This document shows positions 32,505 through 40,419 of a DNA stretch of 50,273 nt, in pieces (positions within the stretch are counted from its first letter, which is position 1; every line of letters begins with the position of its first letter). The stretch is from Deferrivibrio essentukiensis. Its GTDB lineage: Bacteria > Chrysiogenota > Deferribacteres > Deferribacterales > Deferrivibrionaceae. The stretch is taken from assembly GCF_020480685.1 (NCBI RefSeq), contig NZ_JAJAFU010000020.1, positions 1 through 50,273 on the forward strand. Reading direction: 5' to 3'. The notes beneath the pieces are model-generated. The model did not search any database, had not been told where the DNA came from, and saw only the letters and a program-made list of their open reading frames with translations. A program made the position numbers and the translations under genes.

Positions 32505-33533
32505 ATGCAGAAAATTAAAAATAAATCCGGTTTTTTCTCAAAAAGACTTTTTGAAAAAATTGAGTATCTGATTGGTGAATATGAATTTGATACTGCAGAA
32601 AAGATGCTCAAAAGGCTCTTGTCAAACACTAATTATGATAACAAGTCAAGGGCTTCCTTTTACTCGCTTCTCGGGAAAATAAGATACCTTACTGGGCAAT
32701 TCAGTGCCGCAAAAAGATATTTTAATACTGCCCTCAAACTTCATCCGGGCTGTTATGAAGCAAATTACAATCTTGCCAATGTTTATATGTTTGAGCAAAA
32801 TACAACAATGGCCGCAAAATTAATTAATACCAATTTAAAACTAAACCCCGGCAACACAAATATACTTATTCAGCTCATGTGGAGCTATGTACTTTCAGGA
32901 AATAATAAAAAAGCTGATGCTCTTTACAAAAAGCTTGTAAAAGAAAAGAAACTCGAACCTCAAAGTTTTGCAGATTTGGCAATGGCTTACGTTTCCAAAG
33001 GCCATTTTGAAAATGCAAGAAAAATAATATTTGTAGCACTTGGAAATTTTCCGGATAGCTATATCGCCGAAGATACCCTTTATGAAATCAATGAAATTGA
33101 AAAAAATTACAAAGACTATCGAAAAGAAATCTTCTTTAAAAATATCGGGCGAATCAATTTTCTGCCGCAGACTTACACTTCAGCTCTCAGAATGATTGTA
33201 GAAGGGATGTCTTTAAGAGGTTATTTCAGGTTTGAAATAGAAAAAGCAGCGGAATTTCTCATATTTCTAAATAATGAAAAATTTGAATATTTAAACCCAA
33301 AACTTCTCGCCGCTGTGATAGAATATAATATATCCATCTGTATCGGGGAAGAAGAAAATATGAGAAATATTATTCTAAACAGTTATAAGGTAAATAAAAA
33401 AACTCTTACAGAGCTTATGCAACAGGTTAACCTTATAGCCGCCAACAAAAATTATGAATTATGTGACGAAATATTAAGTGAGTATGATGAACAATTTGGC
33501 AATGAGGAGCCTTTTGGAGATGACAATGAATAG
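32505..33533 (+). CDS. Tetratricopeptide-repeat protein
   Basis: 342 residues, no signal peptide. TPR-like helices cover about residues 20-190: FDTAEKMLKRLLSNTNY, SFYSLLGKIRYLTGQFSAAK, RYFNTALKLHPGCYEANYNL, ANVYMFEQNTTMAAKL, NLKLNPGNTNILIQLMW and ADLAMAYVSKGHFENARKII. The C-terminal 150 residues are helical and unrecognised. It overlaps the PilB-like gene by 8 bases and precedes pilT, so it probably works with type IV pili, perhaps as a scaffold, but it is not one of the named Pil proteins that I can recognise. No ribosome site is seen before the ATG. Confidence 0.8.
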   Translation: MQKIKNKSGFFSKRLFEKIEYLIGEYEFDTAEKMLKRLLSNTNYDNKSRASFYSLLGKIRYLTGQFSAAKRYFNTALKLHPGCYEANYNLANVYMFEQNTTMAAKLINTNLKLNPGNTNILIQLMWSYVLSGNNKKADALYKKLVKEKKLEPQSFADLAMAYVSKGHFENARKIIFVALGNFPDSYIAEDTLYEINEIEKNYKDYRKEIFFKNIGRINFLPQTYTSALRMIVEGMSLRGYFRFEIEKAAEFLIFLNNEKFEYLNPKLLAAVIEYNISICIGEEENMRNIILNSYKVNKKTLTELMQQVNLIAANKNYELCDEILSEYDEQFGNEEPFGDDNE

Positions 33534-34521
33534 AAAAAATCTGGGAGATCTGCTTCTAGAATACAAACTTATAACTCAGGATGATTTAGATGAGGCTTTA
33601 AGATTGCAAAGTAAAGGTGAAAAAAAAAGAATTGGTGAAATATTAGTAGAGCTTGGAAAGGTAGCAGAAGATGACATACAGTACCTTATAAGCAAACAGC
33701 TCAATATCCCGTTTATATTTTTGAGAGATATTACTCTTGATGATGATTTAATAAAAAAATTCCCTAAAGACTTTCTTATTAACAACAGAATTATCCCACT
33801 TTATGAAACAAACAATGAAATTTCTGTCGCCACAAACGACCCTTTCAATTTCGAGGCCATTAACAAATTTAAAGAAATTACCGGAAAAGATGTAAATGTT
33901 TCGGCTTGCTCTTCAAAGGATATTTTGGAAAAGTTGCAGCATATTAAATACTTTTATTTAGGACAGCTTGTTGAAAGTCTTGACAGTCTCATAAAAAATT
34001 TAAAAAAATCCGGATTTTATCGTATAGATTTCATCTTTGATAAAACTTTAAAGATTAACATCTCAGGCTCTTTTGCATTTCAAAAAATATACGATTTAAA
34101 TATAGGTCAGATTGCCCCTGAGGAAATATTGAAATATTTCCAAAAATTTGAATATGGGTACTTTTATGAATTATTCACTAATACAAATAGTTTTATACTT
34201 TTTATCTACCCGATTTTAGAGCTTTCAAATATAGTATTTATAAACAAATTTGGAATATTTCCTGACAAAATGCCACTTTTTACTGACCTGAATTACTGGG
34301 GGAAATTAAATATTTTTAAATCCGAGCTACCTAAGGTAGGCTATAATTTCATTCCTTTTAAACAGTTTATGCAAGGTGAAAATATTATTAATTTAATTGA
34401 TAATGTTAGTGGTAGTCTGCCGGAAGGGGTAATGCTGCCTGTTTTGTGTGAATCATGCAAAGGGGCAAAATGTGAAAACTGCAATCACTTGGGCTACAGC
34501 TTTGAGGTGAAACATGGCTAA
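33526..34521 (+). CDS. PilB/GspE-like protein without ATPase motifs
   Basis: 331 residues from ATG 33526 (GGAG five bases upstream; the frame is open further back to 33478 inside the TPR gene). Residues 1-145 are a clear MshEN/GspE N-terminal domain: LGDLLLEYKLITQDDLDEAL, RIGEILVELGKVAEDDIQYL, ISKQLNIPFIFLRD, IIPLYETNNEISVATNDPF, and AINKFKEITGKDV. The region that should be the ATPase has no Walker A or B motif. Yet the C-terminus LPVLCESCKGAKCENCNHLG, YSFEV still resembles the Cys4 zinc site of PilB (CxxC...CxxCxxTGY). It looks like a degenerate pilus-assembly ATPase that may have become a binding or c-di-GMP-sensing partner of the adjacent PilT. Confidence 0.78.
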   Translation: MNRKNLGDLLLEYKLITQDDLDEALRLQSKGEKKRIGEILVELGKVAEDDIQYLISKQLNIPFIFLRDITLDDDLIKKFPKDFLINNRIIPLYETNNEISVATNDPFNFEAINKFKEITGKDVNVSACSSKDILEKLQHIKYFYLGQLVESLDSLIKNLKKSGFYRIDFIFDKTLKINISGSFAFQKIYDLNIGQIAPEEILKYFQKFEYGYFYELFTNTNSFILFIYPILELSNIVFINKFGIFPDKMPLFTDLNYWGKLNIFKSELPKVGYNFIPFKQFMQGENIINLIDNVSGSLPEGVMLPVLCESCKGAKCENCNHLGYSFEVKHG

Positions 34522-35572
34522 AATAGATGCTTTCTTCAAATATATGATTGAAAATGATGCAAGTGACCTTCATTTGAGTGCCGGATGTAAACCTAAAGTG
34601 AGAAAGCATGGTGAATTAGAAGAGATAAAATATCAGGAATTGACAAACGATATACTTAAAGTGCTCCTTTTTGAAATCATTACCGAAGAGCAAAAAAAGA
34701 GATTTCTCGAAAAAAAAGACCTTGATTTTGCCTATGAAATGCCGGGGGTAGCAAGATTCAGAGCAAACTATTTTTATCAAAAAAGGGGGCTTGGAGCTGT
34801 TTTTAGAATAATCCCTTCAAAAATATTATCAGCTCAAGACTTAGGACTTCCTGAAAGTATATTGCGTTTTACAAAATTGTCCAGAGGGCTTGTTTTGGTA
34901 ACAGGTCCAACAGGAAGCGGAAAATCCACAACACTTGCAGCAATGATAGATTATATTAACTCCACAAGAAAAGACCATATATTGACAATTGAAGACCCGG
35001 TGGAATTTGTCCATGTAAATAAGGGATGTCTTGTAAATCATAGAGAAGTCTCTACTCATACAGAATCTTTCAGCACCGCATTAAGAGCTGCATTAAGGGA
35101 AGACCCAGATGTGATTTTGGTAGGTGAGATGCGTGACCTTGAAACAATTGAACTTGCCATTACAGCTGCAGAAACAGGGCATTTGGTATTTGGCACACTT
35201 CATACAAATTCAGCAGCCAAAACAGTTGACAGGATAATAGATGCTTTTCCTGCAGGTCAGCAAGCACAAATAAGGACAATGCTCTCCGAATCTTTAAAAG
35301 GTGTAATTTCACAACAATTACTTAAAAGATGCGATAAACCTGGACGAGTTGCAGCACTTGAAATACTATTTGTAAACAGTGCTATTGCTAACCTGATAAG
35401 AGAAGGGAAAACATTCCAGATACCTTCCATGATTCAAACAGGCAAAGGGGATGGGATGCAGCTTATGGACCAGTCAATTATGGACTTTTTAATGCAGAAA
35501 ATAATCAGCCCTGAAGAGGCATATCTTAAAGCAAACGATAAAAAATCTTTTGAACGATTCTTAAATAGCTGA
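34514..35572 (+). CDS. pilT: Type IV pilus twitching-motility ATPase PilT
   Basis: 352 residues, the hexameric ATPase that drives pilus retraction on the cytoplasmic side of the inner membrane. The N-terminal SDLHLSAGCKPKVRKHGELE is the PAS-like domain. Walker A is GPTGSGKSTTLAAM from residue 131 with Lys137. The Asp box TIEDPVEFVH, Walker B LREDPDVILVGEMRDLETIE, the His box AAETGHLVFGTLHTNSAAKT and the PilT-specific AIRNLIRE-like motif (here AIANLIREGKTFQI) are all present, followed by MQLMDQSIMDFL. It overlaps the PilB-like gene by 8 bases. No other pil genes are in the window. Confidence 0.95.
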   Translation: MAKIDAFFKYMIENDASDLHLSAGCKPKVRKHGELEEIKYQELTNDILKVLLFEIITEEQKKRFLEKKDLDFAYEMPGVARFRANYFYQKRGLGAVFRIIPSKILSAQDLGLPESILRFTKLSRGLVLVTGPTGSGKSTTLAAMIDYINSTRKDHILTIEDPVEFVHVNKGCLVNHREVSTHTESFSTALRAALREDPDVILVGEMRDLETIELAITAAETGHLVFGTLHTNSAAKTVDRIIDAFPAGQQAQIRTMLSESLKGVISQQLLKRCDKPGRVAALEILFVNSAIANLIREGKTFQIPSMIQTGKGDGMQLMDQSIMDFLMQKIISPEEAYLKANDKKSFERFLNS

Positions 35573-37131
35573 TGGATGGACTATCTCTTTTTAAAATTAA
35601 AAACTACATCAACAAGCACTATATCCCTTGTGAATTAAATGCCGTTTATCAGACTGATGGGGGTATACTCCTTGATATTTACAAAGATAAAAAAGAAACT
35701 ATTCTGTTTGATGTGAAAAATAATATTCTCCTTTTTAATCCCGATGTTTCAAAATTATCAAAGCTAAGTTTTTTTAACAAGAAACAGGCAATTCTTGAAG
35801 TAAGTCAAAGAGGTTATGACAGAATATTAGAATTGAAAATTGCAAGCAGAAAACAAAGTGGCAAAATTGAGTACTTTTACCTTATAGCAGAGTTTATTGG
35901 GGGGAACTCTAACTTTTTTATCCTGAATGAAAACAGAAAGATAATATTCAAATTATCAGAAAACAATGTGGATAAAGATAGAGATATATCTATAGGTGCT
36001 ACTTACCAATATTTTAAAAGAAATAAAATATTTACATTAGATACCGTTAAGCCTGAAAAATTAAAAACATTTAATGACCTCGAAGGTTTTTACCCTGCAA
36101 CTTCACGCTTTGCAGATATATTATTTGAAAAAAAAGGGTATGAACATACCATTAAAATAATAAAAGATTATCTAAGCAATGAACATCTTTACATTGATAA
36201 CAAAAGAAAATTTTATCCTTTTATGATAAAAGATACATTACAAGAGATTAAAATATCTTCATTAACCCCAAAAAATGAATATAAAAATGAAGAAAATACG
36301 CTGAAAAACAAGCTTTTAAGTCTAATCGCCAAGAAAATTACAAAAGAGGAAGTGCTTTTAAAAAAGTTAAAAGGGGAATTATTAAAAGCGTCTGAATATG
36401 ATAAATTTAGACTTGAAGCTGAAATATTAAAATCCAACTATCATCTGATTAAAGATAGAAAAGGGGTTATCACAGTCAATCATTACACTGAGGACGGTAT
36501 CGCGGATATAACTATAGATACTGATAAAATAGGCAATATTGACCAAGCAATTCAAAAGTTATTTGAAAGATACAAAAAGCTCAAAAGAAGTATTACTCCC
36601 CTTGAAAATAGAATATTAGAAATAGAGTCAAATATTTTGAGCCTTAGAGAGGAGGAGTTTAATATAGAAAACGCTACTTCACAAGAGCTTGCACTAATAT
36701 ATCAATCATATTTTAACCAAAAGAAAGAGGTCAGAAAAAAGGAAATAGTTGAGCGTATCAAGAAGCTAATCTACAAAGGTTATGAAATACTTATCGGGAA
36801 AAACAGTAAGTCTAACCATGAGCTTGTCTTTCACATAGCTTCAAATACTGACATATGGATGCATGCACAAAAAATACCTTCAGCTCATATTATAATTAGA
36901 AATAATACAGTATCCGAAATCCCGGAAGATGTTTTATTTTTTGCAGGTAGGATTACGGCATATTTTAGCAAAGCTAAAAATGATAAAAAAGTAAATATCG
37001 ACTACACTCTTAAAAAATATGTAAAAAAACCCCCCAAAACAAAGGAGGGCTTTGTAATTTACTCAAATTTTAAAACTATTACCGTTGAGCCATTGACCGA
37101 AAAAGAAGCTCTTGAGTTATCACTAATCTAA
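35572..37131 (+). CDS. NFACT family RqcH-like ribosome quality-control protein
   Basis: 519 residues. The NFACT-N domain (about 1-200) starts MDGLSLFKIKNYINKHYIPC and holds YFYLIAEFIGGNSNFFILNE. Charged coiled-coil segments follow at about 230-410. The C-terminal NFACT-R/DUF814 domain has GYEILIGKNSKSNHELVFHI, then SNTDIWMHAQKIPSAHIIIR and DYTLKKYVKKPPKTKEGFV. The relative RqcH binds stalled 50S subunits and recruits tRNA-Ala to add Ala tails; older annotation calls the family fibronectin-binding protein. Its ATG overlaps the pilT stop by one base. The 3' end is one base from the convergent TRAP gene, leaving no room for an intergenic terminator. Confidence 0.92.
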   Translation: MDGLSLFKIKNYINKHYIPCELNAVYQTDGGILLDIYKDKKETILFDVKNNILLFNPDVSKLSKLSFFNKKQAILEVSQRGYDRILELKIASRKQSGKIEYFYLIAEFIGGNSNFFILNENRKIIFKLSENNVDKDRDISIGATYQYFKRNKIFTLDTVKPEKLKTFNDLEGFYPATSRFADILFEKKGYEHTIKIIKDYLSNEHLYIDNKRKFYPFMIKDTLQEIKISSLTPKNEYKNEENTLKNKLLSLIAKKITKEEVLLKKLKGELLKASEYDKFRLEAEILKSNYHLIKDRKGVITVNHYTEDGIADITIDTDKIGNIDQAIQKLFERYKKLKRSITPLENRILEIESNILSLREEEFNIENATSQELALIYQSYFNQKKEVRKKEIVERIKKLIYKGYEILIGKNSKSNHELVFHIASNTDIWMHAQKIPSAHIIIRNNTVSEIPEDVLFFAGRITAYFSKAKNDKKVNIDYTLKKYVKKPPKTKEGFVIYSNFKTITVEPLTEKEALELSLI

Positions 37132-37132
37132 A

Positions 37133-39187
37133 TTATACTTCTGCAGGGGTATATTTGTCTTTGGTCTTTTTCAGGTAAAGCCACACAAGGATAGAAATAA
37201 CCATTCCTGCAATATTTGTATAAGTTTCAGGCCAAAATAGCAACCAAGCAGCAATACCAAGTATTATTCTCTCAACCCAATTTATTTCTCTGACAAAATA
37301 TCCTTCAAAAAATGTTGCAAAGATAAAAAGACCTAATGTACCGGTAATAATATTTTCAATTGTTGTTATCAAAGGTCCCTGAAATAAGATAGCAGGCTCA
37401 TAAATAAACATCAGTGGAATAATATACAGCCCTTTGGCCAGCTTCCACGATTCAATCCCTGTTTCAAGTGGTTTACTCCCTGCAATCCCCGCAGCAGAAT
37501 AAGCTGCCAAGCATACAGGTGGAGTAACATTTGCATCTTGAGAATACCAGAAAATCAAAAGATGTGATGCAAGTAGTGCCCCCATTGCCACATCAGGCGG
37601 CACAAGCGCTGTCATCTGCTGCACAACATTTGGGTCTAGAGCCATCTCCGGAGTAAGACCAAAATGGGCAATTAGATAATCTTTCATCAAAAGAGATACA
37701 AGCGATGGTGCAGCAAGCACAGCCAAAACGATGTATGACGCTGTTACAGGTAATCCCATCCCAAGTATCAAGGAGGCAAGTGCAATTAGTAAAATTGTAA
37801 AAAATATGTTGTCACCTGCGATTGAGGTAATCATCATTGAAAATTTAACACCCATACCAACCATTAAAACTATCCCAACAATAATACCTGAGCAAAGCAA
37901 TATTACACCGGTAGTAACCATATTCCTTGCACCCATATAAAGAGCATCCAATATATCCTTAAATCCCATTCTTGTCTTTGGATTAAACCAACTTGAGACG
38001 ACAACTGCTAAAATACCCATTGATGCGGCATAGGTTGGTGTGTAACCTTTGACAAGTAAAAACATGAGAACAAAAATAGGTATAAAGAAGTTCCAACCAC
38101 TTTTCATCACCTCTCTAAACTTTGGCAATTCATCCTTTGGAATAGGTTTTATCCCCCTCTTTTTAGCCCTTAAATGGATGAAAAAAGCAACGCTCAAAAA
38201 ATACATAATAGCGGGGATAAAGGAAACTGCCACAATCGTAAGGTAAGATATCTGAGTCCACTGCGCCATAATAAAGGCACCCGCACCCATAATAGGTGGC
38301 ATCAACTGCCCACCTGTACTTGCAGCCGCCTCAACACCACCTGCAAATTTAGGGCTAAAACCTATCTTCTTCATCATAGGTATAGTTATCGAGCCTGTCC
38401 CAACAGTATTTGCAACGGCGCTTCCTGAAACAGAACCCATAAGTCCGCTCGCAAATACAGCCATTTTTGCAGGCCCTCCAGTAGTGTGCCCCATAAGGGA
38501 AACAGCCAGATTAATAATAAATTCTCCAGCTCCAGATTTTATAAGAAATGCAGCAAAAAGCACAAATAAGAAAACAAATGTAGAAGAAATTGTTGCAATC
38601 GTACCAAATAGCCCGTCAGGAGCAAAATACATCCTGTATAAAAGTCGCTCTATAGTTACACCGGGGAAATTCCACATCCCGGGGATCATTTTTCCTAAAA
38701 AAAGTGAATAAGAAATAAAAATAATTGCAAGGACTGGAATTAGCCAACCTGAAGTCCTTCTCGTAATTTCCAACATTAAAATTATCGCTATACTCGCCGC
38801 AATCAAGTCCATAGTAACCGGTATTTCATTTCTTGCATGAAGTGCATCTTCAAAAAATACCAGATAAAGTCCAATTAAAAAAGAAAGTGTTGCCAAAATG
38901 TAGTCAAGTTTTAGTGTTTTATTAGCAAGAGTTCTACTTATAGGATAAATGAGAAACCCTAAGAATAGGACAAAGCCAAAATGTACTGCATTTCTCTGGA
39001 TTTCAGGCATAATGCCAACTGTATTGACCCAAAGATGAAAAAGGGACATACATATACCAAAAATGTAAATAAATTTTTGCTGCTTTCCATCAAATACTCT
39101 TTGGACAGTTATCGCTTCACCGCTTGCATCCGTTTGAACACTATTTTCAACAATATCATCTTGTGTTTTCTTTTTGAAAAAAAACAT
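37133..39187 (-). CDS. TRAP transporter permease, fused 4TM/12TM subunit
   Basis: 684 residues with about 17 hydrophobic segments. The DctQ-like small and DctM-like large permeases are fused, the form that works with TAXI binding proteins. GLMGSVSGSAVANTVGTGS, then TIPMMKKIGFSPKFAGGVEA and ASTGGQLMPPIMGAGAFIMA are the DctM hallmarks; ILGMGLPVTASYIVLAVLAA and DANVTPPVCLAAYSAAGIAG come later. It imports an organic acid or amino acid, driven by an ion gradient. AAGGAG precedes the ATG. It is the second gene after the binding protein, with a hairpin in the gap. Confidence 0.94.
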   Translation of the reverse strand: MFFFKKKTQDDIVENSVQTDASGEAITVQRVFDGKQQKFIYIFGICMSLFHLWVNTVGIMPEIQRNAVHFGFVLFLGFLIYPISRTLANKTLKLDYILATLSFLIGLYLVFFEDALHARNEIPVTMDLIAASIAIILMLEITRRTSGWLIPVLAIIFISYSLFLGKMIPGMWNFPGVTIERLLYRMYFAPDGLFGTIATISSTFVFLFVLFAAFLIKSGAGEFIINLAVSLMGHTTGGPAKMAVFASGLMGSVSGSAVANTVGTGSITIPMMKKIGFSPKFAGGVEAAASTGGQLMPPIMGAGAFIMAQWTQISYLTIVAVSFIPAIMYFLSVAFFIHLRAKKRGIKPIPKDELPKFREVMKSGWNFFIPIFVLMFLLVKGYTPTYAASMGILAVVVSSWFNPKTRMGFKDILDALYMGARNMVTTGVILLCSGIIVGIVLMVGMGVKFSMMITSIAGDNIFFTILLIALASLILGMGLPVTASYIVLAVLAAPSLVSLLMKDYLIAHFGLTPEMALDPNVVQQMTALVPPDVAMGALLASHLLIFWYSQDANVTPPVCLAAYSAAGIAGSKPLETGIESWKLAKGLYIIPLMFIYEPAILFQGPLITTIENIITGTLGLFIFATFFEGYFVREINWVERIILGIAAWLLFWPETYTNIAGMVISILVWLYLKKTKDKYTPAEV

Positions 39188-39215
39188 GGCTTCTCCTTTT
39201 AAATAAATCTAAAAG

Positions 39216-39233
39216 GGAGGGGATTACCCCTCC
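39216..39233 (-). terminator. Intercistronic hairpin between TAXI and TRAP permease genes
   Basis: A 7-bp perfect stem (GGAGGGG/CCCCTCC, loop ATTA on the plus strand) is followed on the minus strand by CTTTTAG. It is probably a partial terminator or RNA-stabilising hairpin that keeps binding-protein mRNA more abundant than permease mRNA. Confidence 0.6.
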
Positions 39234-39244
39234 ACAAATTTGCA

Positions 39245-40246
39245 TTACTTCAAAAGCTCTTGTGGTATATCAAGCCCTACCTCTTTGTAATATTTTGCAG
39301 CGCCCGGATGAAGAGGCACAGGAAGCCCGTCTAAAGCTTCTTTGATATTCATTGCTGTTGTTGCTTTATGAATATTATTTAAAAATGGAAGATTTTCATA
39401 AATTGTTTTGGTAATCTTGTAAACGACATCCTCAGGCAAATCTTCTCTTACTGCCAAAAAGTTAGGCTGAGCAATTGTCTTAATTTCAGTTTTTTGACCG
39501 GGATATGTGCCTGCAGGGATAGTGTATCTTACCCAAATAGGATATTTAGCTCTAATTTGCTTAAGCTGCTCATCAGTAAAATCTAGCACTTTTACTTTAT
39601 CTGCACCCATTTGTGCATAAAGCTGAGTAATTGAAGATACAGGGACACCTGCAGGAATGTTTGCCCCGCCTATACGGTTGTCCATCATAGCCTGAACTGA
39701 TGGGTTATACCCCAGATACTCAAGGTCAAGAGAATCAGGGTCAATACCTACAGCAGAAAGTATTGTTCTTCCTGAACCTTCTGTACCGCTACCTCTTTTA
39801 CCGATTGAAAACTTTTTAGGAAAGTCTTTCAAGTCGATAATTGTGCCTGTCTTTACATATTTTGCCAAAATTGGAAAATGTTCAACATTTTTCCAAAGCA
39901 TAGTAATTGACCTGAAAGACTTTACAGGTTTACCTTCATAAGGGCCAGTACCATTATAAGCATTCAAACCAAAAAGGGCTTGTAAAATAGCAAGGTCTGC
40001 TTCCTTGTTGTTTAACATCTGGATGTTTTCACCGGAACCGGCAGAGTTAATAGCAGTAGCCGTAATCTTATCTGTGTTTGCAAGCTTAATACTTAAAAGC
40101 GTTCCAATAGCAACACCAACCGGATAGTATGTCCCACCCGTAGTAGCCGTAGCAATTATAAGCCTCTGCTCAGCTCTTGCCTTACTAATACCAACTGTTA
40201 ACGCAAAAACAAAAACTAACATTAAAGATAAAACTTTTTTTAACAT
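39245..40246 (-). CDS. TAXI family TRAP transporter solute-binding protein
   Basis: 333 residues. A signal peptide (LKKVLSLMLVFVFALTVGIS to about residue 25, KARA) is followed by LIIATATTGGTYYPVGVAIG, the TAXI start block, AINSAGSGENIQMLNNKEAD, LAILQALFGLNAYNGTGPY, KKFSIGKRGSGTEGSGRTIL and the C-terminal GLPVPLHPGAAKYYKEVGL. It is periplasmic and delivers a ligand (often glutamate or another acid) to the fused permease. I choose the ATG at 40244-40246, 7 bases after AGGAGG. The ATG at 40252 lies against the ribosome site and is unlikely. Confidence 0.93.
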   Translation of the reverse strand: MLKKVLSLMLVFVFALTVGISKARAEQRLIIATATTGGTYYPVGVAIGTLLSIKLANTDKITATAINSAGSGENIQMLNNKEADLAILQALFGLNAYNGTGPYEGKPVKSFRSITMLWKNVEHFPILAKYVKTGTIIDLKDFPKKFSIGKRGSGTEGSGRTILSAVGIDPDSLDLEYLGYNPSVQAMMDNRIGGANIPAGVPVSSITQLYAQMGADKVKVLDFTDEQLKQIRAKYPIWVRYTIPAGTYPGQKTEIKTIAQPNFLAVREDLPEDVVYKITKTIYENLPFLNNIHKATTAMNIKEALDGLPVPLHPGAAKYYKEVGLDIPQELLK

Positions 40247-40335
40247 ACACATTCCTCCTTTTAAAAGTTAGTGAGTACATTGAAAAAAATATGCCAACAA
40301 AGAAACCCGTCAATAATGATTTTTAAACCAGATAA

Positions 40336-40376
40336 GAGCGTTTTTCGCTCATACAGTGAGCCATATTTGAGCATTA
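40336..40376. promoter_or_regulatory. Overlapping inverted repeats upstream of the TAXI gene
   Basis: GAGCG/CGCTC around TTTTT (40336-40350) overlaps GCTCA/TGAGC around TACAG (40347-40361), and another TGAGC follows near 40368. They lie 90-130 bases before the TAXI start, just after the end of hypF. They may be an operator or a weak terminator for hypF. No T-run follows the stem on the minus strand. Confidence 0.35.
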
Positions 40377-40419
40377 ATTTATAGCAAATAATTAGAATAA
40401 GAGTGTAAATTAGTAAATA

